This document shows, piece by piece, positions 34,570-43,667 of a stretch of DNA of 64,000 nucleotides. The translations under genes and the position numbers were made by a program. The stretch is from contig CAYNIW010000005.1 of NCBI GenBank assembly GCA_964397545.1, forward strand, positions 1-64,000, read 5' to 3'. Source of the DNA: JAFGIG01 sp964397545. GTDB lineage: Bacteria; SDB-A. A model generated the notes under the pieces. The model worked only from the letters and a program-made list of their open reading frames with translations, was not told the origin of the DNA and ran no database searches. Within the stretch, counting starts at the first letter, position 1. Each line of letters begins with the position of its first letter.

Positions 34570-35247
34570 TCATGACCCTGTCGGCCACCACGGGGGAGGT
34601 TGAAGATAATTGTTTTGGAAACCGCATTTTTGGGATATTTTCATAAAACTCACAAGGTCGTTGAGATTCACGCTTTCTCCGCTCACGGCTTCTCCTATGC
34701 TGTCAACGGATATCAGTATGAACAGGTTCAACCTGCTTATGACGCTGTCCATGACTTCGGTCTCTCCGGGATTTTGGGCTATGAAATTTTTTATCTCTCT
34801 CCAGTTCGGTGCGATTAGCTCTTCCGGAGTCGTGTCGAGAAAGGATTTAACTTCTTTTTTAGCATCAATGAAAAGGGAGTCGAGTTTAAGAGTTAAAAGC
34901 GTGTCAACTTCGCCCCAGCCGACGAAGTATCGAGACTTCTCTATCATCGTGTCAACAGCTATGGATTCTCCTCCAACGTATCTGTAACGCGAAAACTCGC
35001 AGACTATTCTGCCGTCTTTTGTCCTTGCGAGAATTGTAGTCATGAAATAAGTGGGAGCCGGAATGTAATTTTCTCCTTCAACTGCACCTAATCCGGCGAG
35101 TTCAAGATTCAGTATGGAAGTCTGAACTATTTGAAAACTCGTCAGAAGCGCCGGTATAAGAATCATAAAAAGGTTCAAAACCGTCGTTACATCCACGCCT
35201 CTTTGTTTATGGCTTTTTCTTCCGGCTTTTGATACCGCGAAAGACAT
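34570..35247 (-). CDS. ExbD/TolR-like subunit with Asn in place of Asp
   Basis: 225 aa, a paralogue of the gene at 33945. The membrane helix reads VTTVLNLFMILIPALL, so the position of the essential Asp is Asn. The periplasmic part (about 50-225) is longer and ends in a Pro/Trp-rich tail (PPPWWPTG). In Myxococcus two ExbD-like proteins (AglQ, AglS) pair with AglR; here only one of the two keeps the proton-binding residue. It is 3 nt downstream of the TolQ-like gene. Confidence 0.85.
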   Translation of the reverse strand: MSFAVSKAGRKSHKQRGVDVTTVLNLFMILIPALLTSFQIVQTSILNLELAGLGAVEGENYIPAPTYFMTTILARTKDGRIVCEFSRYRYVGGESIAVDTMIEKSRYFVGWGEVDTLLTLKLDSLFIDAKKEVKSFLDTTPEELIAPNWREIKNFIAQNPGETEVMDSVISRLNLFILISVDSIGEAVSGESVNLNDLVSFMKISQKCGFQNNYLQPPPWWPTGS

Positions 35248-35250
35248 GTC

Positions 35251-35880
35251 TCAGTCCTTCTTTATATCCTGAAGCATATTCATTATTCTCACTGAATACT
35301 CGTCAATATCATCAACTATGCCGTCGGCTCTGGACTGAAGAAAAGAATGGACCAGCATAACCGGTATAGCGACTGTCAGACCGAAGAAAGTCGTATTCAG
35401 GGCGATAGATATACCCTGAATCAGCTCGAGCGTTCTTGTAGATGCGCTTGCGGTCAAAAGAGCGCCGAACGATTTTAACAAGCCGGCTATCGTCCCGAGC
35501 AAACCCAGAAGGGTCGCGACTTGCGCCAGAACCGGAAGATAATTAAGTCGCTTGTTGAGTCTCGGTATCTCGGCTAATCCGACCTCATCCACGGCGTTCT
35601 GCATTTCTCTGACATCTCCTTTGTAATTTCTCAGGCCTGCGCCGATAATTTTTGACAGAGGTTTGCCTTCGTTGTCGCAGTATCTTATCGCGCCTGTGTA
35701 ATCTCCCTCTCTCAATTTTTTAGTCACGTATCGAAGAAATTTATCGGCATTTATACCTGATCTGAACAGAAATACCATCCTTTCGATTATCAGTCCGAGA
35801 GAGACAAAAGCGACTAGTGCGATAAAATGCATAGCCCATCCGCCATTTTTATAAAACTGGATGAAAGCCGACAAAACCAA
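35251..35880 (-). CDS. MotA/TolQ/ExbB proton channel protein
   Basis: 209 aa with three membrane helices (about 15-35, 115-135, 155-180). The conserved motifs LLGLLGTIAGLL and GISIALNTTFFGLTVAIP mark the channel. TolQ-type proteins form a pentamer around the ExbD/TolR helices and convert the proton gradient into work across the envelope. Gene order with two ExbD-like genes and an FHA-TonB-like gene matches AglR of gliding machines better than the tol-pal operon, which would include TolB and Pal. Confidence 0.92.
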   Translation of the reverse strand: MVLSAFIQFYKNGGWAMHFIALVAFVSLGLIIERMVFLFRSGINADKFLRYVTKKLREGDYTGAIRYCDNEGKPLSKIIGAGLRNYKGDVREMQNAVDEVGLAEIPRLNKRLNYLPVLAQVATLLGLLGTIAGLLKSFGALLTASASTRTLELIQGISIALNTTFFGLTVAIPVMLVHSFLQSRADGIVDDIDEYSVRIMNMLQDIKKD

Positions 35881-35896
35881 CCTCCTTTAATGTATA

Positions 35897-36310
35897 TTAC
35901 TTTCCTGACAAATAAAATATTCCGGACCCGACGAGAAAAGTGCCTCCTGCAGCGAGGAAATAAGGTCCGGCTTTTCCTCCGCTCGACATCAGGTAAATTC
36001 CCGCGGCAGTTCCTCCTGCGCCTAAAAAAAGACAGGTCTTGGAAAAAGGTCTCGAGACCTGCCTGCGGCCTATCATGCCGAGCTCGGTTCTAGCCTGAAA
36101 TACCTGGTTGAGAATTTCCCTCGAAAAACTCTGAGAAATAATGAAATTTGAAAAATCTATCTTCGCCGTAGCCGCTATGTTAATTACAAGAGGCTCTCTC
36201 GCTGTTCCTCGTATTTCAATTTCCTCGATTTCGAGAATACTGCTCGGGATCGACTGCGCAAAGACAGCCGTCGCTGTCAGCGCCGTCAAGGCAAAAATAA
36301 ATCTTTTCAT
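35897..36310 (-). CDS. Small secreted/membrane protein of unknown function
   Basis: 137 aa with a signal peptide (cleavage near residue 18), a charged middle section, and two short Gly-rich hydrophobic segments at the C-terminus (about 95-112 and 116-134). I do not recognise a family. It is tightly placed between the TPR lipoprotein and the TolQ-like gene (16-33 nt), so it is presumably a part of the same envelope complex. Confidence 0.7.
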   Translation of the reverse strand: MKRFIFALTALTATAVFAQSIPSSILEIEEIEIRGTAREPLVINIAATAKIDFSNFIISQSFSREILNQVFQARTELGMIGRRQVSRPFSKTCLFLGAGGTAAGIYLMSSGGKAGPYFLAAGGTFLVGSGIFYLSGK

Positions 36311-36343
36311 ACAGACCCGCCTGTTAAATCAGTTTCACCGCCG

Positions 36344-39250
36344 TTACTGAGGCGGAATGGTGTCTTGCACATTTTCTTCGATATTATCATAAATCTCCGA
36401 GTCAGGAAATAAATCCGGCCTGAATCTTTTGAGGTTTTCTATGGCTTTTAAGACATCCCTATACCATCTGTTGTCAATCAGGGCGTTGCTTTCTGCAGTC
36501 TGTTTGGAAGCGAGATAAAACTGAACGGCCGCATCTTCATAGGGTAGAGCCTGTTCTTCGAGCTGTTCTTGAAAAAATATCTGTTCTTCTTCCGTCCAAA
36601 GAGGATCGTATTCAGCTTCTCTGAAAGCTCTCGCGTAATCTTCATTGCACTGGCCGAGAAGGTAGAGCGACGCAATGGTCGAAAGACCCGCTTTAAGACC
36701 CGCGATTCTGGTCAGATTTTCCGCCACTGACTTCATCTCCATATCGTAAGGGGGGAAAGATCCGTCTATTGGCCAGAGCAGATCCGTCCCCTTGATTCTT
36801 TCAAAATCTATTTCTACGGCTCTCACCATATCCATTTCGAATTCGTATGGAAGTATTCCCGCTGCTCTTCCGCCTTCCAAATAATCATTCAGAATATTCC
36901 TTCTTGTATTGTCGGCATCGGATATCAACCCGAGGCTGTCGTAGGATATGGCGAGCCTGTGAAGCGCCTGATAGTGGACCTCCTCAGAAAAAGATGTCCC
37001 TTCCGCGACTCGTTTGAATGAGTTCAGGGCTCCGTTGAAATTTCTCGCGCCTAAATATGCTTTTCCAGTCCAGAACACAGCTTCTTTCGTTCCCTGAGAC
37101 GAGGGGTATCTCGCCGTAAACGATTCGAGGGCGCTTGCCGCCTCATTCCAGAGTCCGGCGTTTCCGGCTCCGGAACTGTCTGCTCTTTCGGCTTTAGATA
37201 TGGCTATGTTCGCGAGGTTCATGTAAGCCGAATACAGAAGGCTGTCGTCATGGTAATCGTAGTTTCGGATGTAGGATCTGAAAACTTCCACGGCTCTTCC
37301 TTCGTAACCTGCGTTGAAAAAAATCACGCCGGCGTTGAAAAGCGCTTTTTTGCCTTCTTCGCGGTCGGAATATTTTTTATGGACTTCGAGAAAAGTCGAA
37401 GCTTTTATGGTATCCGTCTCAGAAATACTCGATGCCGACTGAAAAGCTATGACAGCCGCTTGCCTCGCCAAAGTCGTGTCGTTAGATTGGGTTGAGGCTC
37501 TCAAAAACCAGGTTTCAGAGGAAGAGAGGTCTCCGAGATTATAATAGCTCTGGGCGACCATGGCGGAAGCCGAAGCGGCGGCGCTCGATGATGGAAAATT
37601 ATCTACAACCTTCATATACCAGTTTTTCGCTTCTTCGTATCTTTCGCCTTCATAGAGTATCTTTCCTATGGACATTGATATGTTAACCGGATCGGATACG
37701 TCGGCGCCGGGTCTTTTGTTCCAGATATCCATGTATCTTTCAGCTGCGACAACCATACTGTCCTGGCGTTCTCCCGAAGTGCTGTCGGCTGAATACCACT
37801 GATTGAAAGAAGTGACTGCTTCATATGCCGCTGGAAGAGACAGAGAATCATAGACATTGTCCATCGAAACGGCAGTATAGTTATTAGCCGCATCGAGAAA
37901 TCTGCCCATTTCATACTGAGCTTCTGCCAACGCGAACCGCAATCCGTAAACTTCGGGATCCTCCGGATACTGTTCAATGAAATTTCCGTACCTCTCGGCG
38001 GCTGTTGCCCATTCTTCATAAGTTCCTTCCTGCAGGGCTTTTCTGTGATGAATGCCTGCCGTATAAAGCATGGCTTCCCTTATGAGTGAGTCAGTTGACG
38101 AAATCTCCGCAGAATCACCCCCGACGGCGAGATTCATCTGCCAGTCCCTGCCGTAGTTGTCCACGAGCCTGTCCATGGTTGCGTCGGCAAGGGTCATGTC
38201 GCCCACTTCAGCGTAGAGTGATGCGAGGTCTCGCAGGACGAAAGGTGCTTTCGGGCTCGTAGGATACATCTGGAGATATGTATTGTATGCGTCAATTGCT
38301 TTCGGATAATCTACTTTCTCTTTGAATGTCTCGGCGAGCTTGAGAACCACTTCGTCTCCCTTCGGCATCTCGGAAAGCACTGTCAAGACCCTTCGGAGCC
38401 TGAGGGTTCCGTTGGGCAACTCGGAAAAATCGAAACCGAGATACATGACCGCTTCGTCGGCAAGCTCCGTTCTGCCTTCTTCAGCCGACATCTCCAAAAG
38501 GAAAAGAAAATGCGTTATTGAAGCCGGAATTGAATCAGGCCCGGCTACTCTGTTGAGCCATCCAATCATATACACCGCTTTGTCGTAGTTGGGGTCGTTT
38601 GGATAATCCAAGACTCTGTCGAAATAATTAAGAGCTAAATCCACTTTGCCGAGTCCTTCGTGCCTGAAATTGAAGTAATACAAACCGAGTCTGAAACAGG
38701 CGGCAGGAACCCTCAAGCTTCCAGGATACCTTTCGACGAGTTTTCTATACATGATGCTCGCTGAATCTACGTCGCCTTCTTCTTCGAGTATCGAGGCAAG
38801 GGCGTAATACGCTTCAATCGCCGATACAGTGTCAACTCCTTCATATTTTGAAATCACCTGCATGTATGTATCTTTGGCTTTTTTGTAATCCGGGAATGGT
38901 TCAAGTCCTGAAAATCCTCCTGCCATCCAGTCATCGAGCTGATTTTCATATTCACTCTTCGCTCTGATCCTGTATATCTCGGAAAGCCTCAGAGCTGCAT
39001 CGGCTCCGAACGGGTTGTTGGGATAAAACATCAGCAGGTTTTCAAGATATAGCGCTGTGGCTTCCATGTATTCATCCTGAAGAAGCTCAAGGTTTCTCTT
39101 TTCGCTTTCCAGTCGAAGGAGTTCCTGATCTGGGTCGAGCCTTCCCGGTCCGCATGAAAAGACGGCAGAGAAAACCGCCGCGGCGCTCAGCAAGAAACAA
39201 AACTTGCGGCTGGTTTTATCTCTCCGGTTCCTGAGTTTCTTCCATTTCAT
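36344..39250 (-). CDS. Large TPR lipoprotein (968 aa)
   Basis: The start at 39250 is chosen because GAGG lies 7 nt upstream; the longest frame begins at 39301. The N-terminus is a lipoprotein signal (VFSC). The remainder is TPR and Sel1/YbgF-like helical repeats over about 800 residues (units such as YPGSLRVPAACFRLGLYYF and YPTSPKAPFVLRDLASLY). Proteins of this type bridge peptidoglycan and outer-membrane components; in Myxococcus the Glt complex includes several periplasmic TPR proteins. It overlaps the preceding gene by 35 nt. Confidence 0.85.
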   Translation of the reverse strand: MKWKKLRNRRDKTSRKFCFLLSAAAVFSAVFSCGPGRLDPDQELLRLESEKRNLELLQDEYMEATALYLENLLMFYPNNPFGADAALRLSEIYRIRAKSEYENQLDDWMAGGFSGLEPFPDYKKAKDTYMQVISKYEGVDTVSAIEAYYALASILEEEGDVDSASIMYRKLVERYPGSLRVPAACFRLGLYYFNFRHEGLGKVDLALNYFDRVLDYPNDPNYDKAVYMIGWLNRVAGPDSIPASITHFLFLLEMSAEEGRTELADEAVMYLGFDFSELPNGTLRLRRVLTVLSEMPKGDEVVLKLAETFKEKVDYPKAIDAYNTYLQMYPTSPKAPFVLRDLASLYAEVGDMTLADATMDRLVDNYGRDWQMNLAVGGDSAEISSTDSLIREAMLYTAGIHHRKALQEGTYEEWATAAERYGNFIEQYPEDPEVYGLRFALAEAQYEMGRFLDAANNYTAVSMDNVYDSLSLPAAYEAVTSFNQWYSADSTSGERQDSMVVAAERYMDIWNKRPGADVSDPVNISMSIGKILYEGERYEEAKNWYMKVVDNFPSSSAAASASAMVAQSYYNLGDLSSSETWFLRASTQSNDTTLARQAAVIAFQSASSISETDTIKASTFLEVHKKYSDREEGKKALFNAGVIFFNAGYEGRAVEVFRSYIRNYDYHDDSLLYSAYMNLANIAISKAERADSSGAGNAGLWNEAASALESFTARYPSSQGTKEAVFWTGKAYLGARNFNGALNSFKRVAEGTSFSEEVHYQALHRLAISYDSLGLISDADNTRRNILNDYLEGGRAAGILPYEFEMDMVRAVEIDFERIKGTDLLWPIDGSFPPYDMEMKSVAENLTRIAGLKAGLSTIASLYLLGQCNEDYARAFREAEYDPLWTEEEQIFFQEQLEEQALPYEDAAVQFYLASKQTAESNALIDNRWYRDVLKAIENLKRFRPDLFPDSEIYDNIEENVQDTIPPQ

Positions 39251-40760
39251 ATCTAATCCTCTGTATTCTCGATTTGATTTCAGAAATCTGTGATTCGACA
39301 TCTTTATACATCATAAAAAAAGTGACTCCAGCTCCATATTGCGCCTGAATAAGCCAGTTCGTCGCCTCGGTTATTCCCCGGGCGCCTATCTGATTTTCTA
39401 TGTCGGAGAGCATGAGAGAAATTCCCGTCAGTTTGAACTTAATGCTGTCGAGCGCTCCCAAATACTGAGCGGGGAGTTTTTTTTCAAGATAGTTAATGTC
39501 CATAAGGAGAAGGTCAGTTCTCGCCCTTTCTTCCTGAATCATAAGAGTGATATTCTGTTTCAAAACTTCAAGATCCGCTCTGTCGGATTGTTTTATCTGA
39601 AACCCTATTGAACTGAGCACTTCCTGCTGATATCTGAGATTTGATTTTATCCTATCCAGACTGTCGGCTACATCATTCCTGCCTCTCAGCCTCGATACGG
39701 CAATGAGGTTGTCAAGACTCATCATCAGGTTTCTCGTCGCCCCAACATCTTCTAAGACGGCAGAGGAGAGGGCGTTTTCAAGGGCCGCGTCTATTACGTT
39801 TTCGTAACTGTAATTTACCGAGTATCTTTTGAGGATTTCGGAATATATGTCAAATGTCTTGTCGTAGGACTCCTTCTGAATTAAAATAGCCGCTTTCGCG
39901 AGCTGAACATCAGTGTAGATTTTCTCAATGTCATCGCGTCTTTCGAGGTTTTCTATAATTTCGAGCGCTTCGTCGAGAAGTCCGACTTTTATGTAAATCC
40001 ATGCTATTCCGAAATCCGCGGCGTTTCTGTCAGCACCTTTATCTTTGGCGAGTTCGTAATACTCGTATGAAGTCTGAAGTTCACCGAGTTCATAATGCAG
40101 TTGAGCCAGGCTCATAAGAGCCCGGGATTTCCATTCGTCGTTTAAGTATCCAGAATAAATACCGAAAGCCATTTCGTTGAGTTTTTCTCTGGCCATACCT
40201 ATTCCCTCGGTGTTCTTGTTCTCCTGAAAATACGAAATGGCGCTTATATACAGCGCGAAAGGAAACTGAGGGGAAGATGAAGTTACTCTGGAACAGTATT
40301 CTCTCGATTTTACAAAATCAGCCATAGAAAAGTAGCATAGAGACAATATCATGTAGGTGTTGTCCGAAAAAACACTGACCGGATATATTCTCAGAAACTC
40401 GTGGGATTTATCTATGCTCTCTTTGTAGTTTGACTGCTGATACGATATTACGCAATACATGTAAAGAGCTCTCTGCTTGATGCTGTCAGGGGACATCGGA
40501 TGGTCTATGATGTTTTGATATGTAACTTTAGCCCACCCAAGCGCTCCCCTGAGATATAAAGAATCGGCAGAGCTTATCGGCGGGGGTATCTCCACGGCGA
40601 GCCTCAATTGCTCTATTTCAGCGTAGAGATCTGTCAGAACATGTCTCTCATAGATGATATCTTCTTTAACAGAGTCCGTGACTTCATAAACCCTGTCCGT
40701 CGAAAGAGTTTCCGTGGGATCCTCTGCTTGAGCGATTAAAGCTAAAATCAACCAAAACAT
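39216..40760 (-). CDS. Periplasmic TPR/coiled-coil protein (514 aa)
   Basis: A short signal peptide (MFWLILALIAQA) is followed by helical TPR-type repeats (about 60-330) and a coiled-coil C-terminal third. No catalytic motif is seen. It follows the beta-barrel gene by 11 nt and overlaps the larger TPR gene. Probably a periplasmic scaffold of the envelope machine; this is context-based. Confidence 0.8.
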   Translation of the reverse strand: MFWLILALIAQAEDPTETLSTDRVYEVTDSVKEDIIYERHVLTDLYAEIEQLRLAVEIPPPISSADSLYLRGALGWAKVTYQNIIDHPMSPDSIKQRALYMYCVISYQQSNYKESIDKSHEFLRIYPVSVFSDNTYMILSLCYFSMADFVKSREYCSRVTSSSPQFPFALYISAISYFQENKNTEGIGMAREKLNEMAFGIYSGYLNDEWKSRALMSLAQLHYELGELQTSYEYYELAKDKGADRNAADFGIAWIYIKVGLLDEALEIIENLERRDDIEKIYTDVQLAKAAILIQKESYDKTFDIYSEILKRYSVNYSYENVIDAALENALSSAVLEDVGATRNLMMSLDNLIAVSRLRGRNDVADSLDRIKSNLRYQQEVLSSIGFQIKQSDRADLEVLKQNITLMIQEERARTDLLLMDINYLEKKLPAQYLGALDSIKFKLTGISLMLSDIENQIGARGITEATNWLIQAQYGAGVTFFMMYKDVESQISEIKSRIQRIRYEMEETQEPER

Positions 40761-40771
40761 ATTCTGCCTCT

Positions 40772-41698
40772 CTACTGACTTTCTTCGAGAATTCTGCGCA
40801 GTCTTTCGAGTTCTCTCTCGGCTTCTTCTCTTTTTCTCCTTATCTCTTCAAGTTCTCTCTGATAGTTGCTCATTATCTCGAGCTCTCTTTGCCGGCGGAC
40901 AGATAGAGCCCTGCTTCCGAAAAACGGACCGAAACTGAACTGAGCTCCCATGACGAGTTTCTGCTGTTCCGTCGGGACACTTCTCGAGCTGTAACGGACC
41001 CCGAAAGTCTGTTCTATTTCGACCCATGCCAAAAGAAGTTCGAGATTGTCGTTGGCCCTGTAAACTGTTCCGAAGTTCCAATCCCTGCCGTCTATATCAG
41101 TGATGAAACGCAAATTTTTGATCGGCCTGAACTCCATTCCCAGAAAAATGCCTTTCCACGGCTCCGACCTTTCCCTCTCTCCCTGAAACCTTCCGCCTCC
41201 CAAACCGAAGGTGACTATCACGGGAATATTCCTGAAATAATACGAAATGTCTTTGGAAAAGACTCCGAAATAGGCAAAATTCTGGTTGTAGTCGTAATAG
41301 TCAAGGGAATGCCTGCCGAATTCCGACATTTTTCTGTGCGAAGATATGTTCTGAATCCCTATAGCGACCGCGGGATATTTCTCGCTTTCCCTTAACAACC
41401 TCATTTTTACGTATCCGGTCCAGACGTCTGTTCCGAGATAACCTCCGCCGACATCGAACCAGTCATACAGCCCCACGGTTATGTTGGCTCCGAAAATGTA
41501 TTGTGAAAAAGTCTCGTAACTGGCTCCCGCTGTTGCAAAATCCTGGCTGTAAACCGTGAAAACCGTCGAAAACTGAACGCTGGAATGAGGCATTATGTAA
41601 GCATTGGGAATATCAACCATGTTTCCCTGCATAAACGGCGAAGCACTTACGGCTGTTGAAGAAAAGACTATAAGAAAGAACATCCCTGTTTTTTTCAT
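40772..41698 (-). CDS. Outer-membrane beta-barrel with C-terminal coiled coil
   Basis: 308 aa. A signal peptide (to about residue 19) is followed by alternating amphipathic strands with aromatic girdles (FDVGGGYLG, VIVTFGLGGGRF, LELLLAWVEIEQTFGVRY), as in YjbH-like or GltA/GltB-type barrels. The last 50 residues are a highly charged coiled coil (EEIRRKREEAERELERL). Such a tail after a barrel is unusual and could face the periplasm and contact the TPR proteins encoded next. It is the first gene behind the promoter at 41744-41772. Confidence 0.8.
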   Translation of the reverse strand: MKKTGMFFLIVFSSTAVSASPFMQGNMVDIPNAYIMPHSSVQFSTVFTVYSQDFATAGASYETFSQYIFGANITVGLYDWFDVGGGYLGTDVWTGYVKMRLLRESEKYPAVAIGIQNISSHRKMSEFGRHSLDYYDYNQNFAYFGVFSKDISYYFRNIPVIVTFGLGGGRFQGERERSEPWKGIFLGMEFRPIKNLRFITDIDGRDWNFGTVYRANDNLELLLAWVEIEQTFGVRYSSRSVPTEQQKLVMGAQFSFGPFFGSRALSVRRQRELEIMSNYQRELEEIRRKREEAERELERLRRILEESQ

Positions 41699-41743
41699 TG
41701 CTTCCTCCGTATCTTACATCATATTTTTTGCTTTCCCTTTTAT

Positions 41744-41772
41744 ATGATAGTCTCAGTAATTGAATAAATCAA
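41744..41772 (-). promoter_or_regulatory. Promoter of the Agl/Glt-like cluster
   Basis: TTGATT (41772-41767), 17-nt spacer, TATCAT (41749-41744), in the only gap of the cluster (90 nt). The leader of about 40 nt includes a GGAGGAAG ribosome site before the beta-barrel ATG. Confidence 0.6.
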
Positions 41773-41788
41773 CAAATAACGCTAATGC

Positions 41789-42721
41789 TCAGTAAACGAT
41801 CCTTCTCGCCGTAACGTAGCGGGAAGAATAACTTTCTCTGTCGAGAGAGCTGATTATCACTCCCCTGTTTCTATATGAAGAGGAATGGATGAATCTGCCG
41901 GATCCAAGATAAATTCCGACGTGTTTTGGATCGCTGAATATCAGAAGATCTCCGGGTGCCAGAGATTCTTTCGGGACTTCAATGCCTATTTTCTCCATGT
42001 CAGTCACTGTTCTGGGCAGATCCAAACCGTTTTCAGCGAAAACCCTGAAAACCAGGCCGCTGCAGTCGAAGCCTCCGTTGCCTGTCGCTCCGTAAACATA
42101 AGGAGATCCCAGATATGAAATGGCGCTGTTCAATATAGATTTTATCAGTTCTGTTTTCTCAGTCGCCAGAATAGGTTTTTCTTCAATGACTTCTTCCACC
42201 GCGGCGGAGTGCCTTACGCTGACAGAAGGGGCCGGAAAAACAACGGAAAATTCGACTATGACCGGCTTTGCCTGTTTCTCTTCATTGGGGATAACAATGT
42301 TGACATTCACCGGCGGCCTCCCCTGTGTAGTCGTCTGCTGAGGGGGAGGATATCTTCCGGGGATCGCAAGGCGCTGGCCTTCCCTGATAAAATCCGAAGA
42401 AAGATTGTTCGCGTTTTTTATCGCCCTGACTGTTGTCTGAAATCTTGACGCGAGTCCGGACAAGGTCTCGCCGCTTTTGACGACGTAAAGATTCTGGCTA
42501 CCTGAAGATTGCGAAGGAATCGTGAGTCTCTGTCCCTCTACTATCATGTCAGACGAGAGATTGTTGGCGGATTTAATTTCAGAAACCGAAATACCGTACA
42601 TTCTTGAAATAGAGGTAAGCGTTTCACCGAGTTTGACAGTATGGGTCAAAGAATTCAGTATTCCTGTGGTGAACAGTGCTGAAAATATCAACGCGAGGGT
42701 TATCTTAAACAAATTTTTCAA
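41789..42721 (-). CDS. LysM-NlpC/P60 peptidoglycan endopeptidase
   Basis: 310 aa: signal peptide, two LysM domains (about 26-70 and 77-121), a Pro-rich linker and an NlpC/P60 domain (about 190-310). The catalytic Cys is in FDCSGLVF and the His in PKHVGIYLG, with a further IHSSS. It cleaves peptide stems in the periplasm. The start lies within the end of the asparaginase gene (17-nt overlap). Confidence 0.94.
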   Translation of the reverse strand: MKNLFKITLALIFSALFTTGILNSLTHTVKLGETLTSISRMYGISVSEIKSANNLSSDMIVEGQRLTIPSQSSGSQNLYVVKSGETLSGLASRFQTTVRAIKNANNLSSDFIREGQRLAIPGRYPPPQQTTTQGRPPVNVNIVIPNEEKQAKPVIVEFSVVFPAPSVSVRHSAAVEEVIEEKPILATEKTELIKSILNSAISYLGSPYVYGATGNGGFDCSGLVFRVFAENGLDLPRTVTDMEKIGIEVPKESLAPGDLLIFSDPKHVGIYLGSGRFIHSSSYRNRGVIISSLDRESYSSRYVTARRIVY

Positions 42722-43667
42722 AATACCTCCTAATTTCTTTTTCTTTTGTTCCGAGAGCGAGCATCAGTTTTATTCTCGCTTTATTCGCCCTGAGATTGCC
42801 CGCAAAATAACAGCCGAGGTCTGCCAGATCCCTGCCTCCGCCCTCGTATCCGTATGTCGGTGCGACTCTGCCGTTTTGAACTTTCGTTGACACCACGACA
42901 GGGAGGCCTTTATCCAACGCGTATTTTATTCCTTCAAGCATACCGGGGGGAACGTTGCCCCTGCCGAGAGCCTCCAGAACGATGCCCCGGGCTCCGGAAT
43001 TCACTGAATGACGAATCAATCTCGAATCGGCGCCCGAATATGCCTGAATAAGGTCCACAGGCAGAGCCAAAGAAGAAGTATTTATCCTCTCTCGATCCAC
43101 CGTTTTTGAAAAGTATATCACTTTTTCGTCTATTGTTCCTAACAGGCCGTATTCAGGCGAAGTGAAAGCGGCTAAATTTGAAGTAGAAATTTTAGTTACA
43201 TCACGCGGCGAAAAAATACTGTTGTTAATAACCACCATAACTCCACGTGAACGGGATGCGTCTTCGAGCGCGGTTTTTATTGAATCATAGATATTTCTGG
43301 GCCCGTCTATACCCAGATCCGGAGGCGCCCGCATAGCGGCGGTCATCACTACCGGCTTATCGCCTGAATAAGTGAGAGATAGAAAATAAGCTGTTTCTTC
43401 AAGCGTGTCTGTGCCGTGAGTGATTACTATCCCGTCGCATTCGAGCGCGAGAGAATTTATCCTTTCTGAAATCTTCATCATGTCTTCAGGTTTTATCCAC
43501 GGGCTTGGAACATTCGAAAATTCATCGAATTCCAATATAAATTCCTCGCCCGGGAAAGCCAGACCCCTCATCAGCTCCTCTCCCAAAAAAGCGGGAACCA
43601 AGCCTCTGCCGGGATCTTTTTTCATCTGAATTGTCCCGCCGGTGGCGAGTATGAAGATTTTTTTCAT
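42705..43667 (-). CDS. L-asparaginase, type I-like
   Basis: 320 aa without a signal peptide. The two catalytic Thr motifs ATGGTI (residues 8-13) and ITHGTDTLEETAY (near 84) are intact. It hydrolyses asparagine to aspartate and ammonia; archaeal-type GatD is related but lacks a partner GatE here. It is coupled by ATGA to the regulator gene upstream and overlaps the endopeptidase gene downstream. Its link to an envelope operon is unexplained. Confidence 0.93.
   Translation of the reverse strand: MKKIFILATGGTIQMKKDPGRGLVPAFLGEELMRGLAFPGEEFILEFDEFSNVPSPWIKPEDMMKISERINSLALECDGIVITHGTDTLEETAYFLSLTYSGDKPVVMTAAMRAPPDLGIDGPRNIYDSIKTALEDASRSRGVMVVINNSIFSPRDVTKISTSNLAAFTSPEYGLLGTIDEKVIYFSKTVDRERINTSSLALPVDLIQAYSGADSRLIRHSVNSGARGIVLEALGRGNVPPGMLEGIKYALDKGLPVVVSTKVQNGRVAPTYGYEGGGRDLADLGCYFAGNLRANKARIKLMLALGTKEKEIRRYFEKFV

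Noticed and set aside
35251..35880. Reading the TolQ/ExbD genes as a standard tol-pal operon
   Set aside because: TolB and Pal are missing, there are two ExbD-like genes, and the TonB-like partner has an N-terminal FHA domain, which fits Agl/Glt better.
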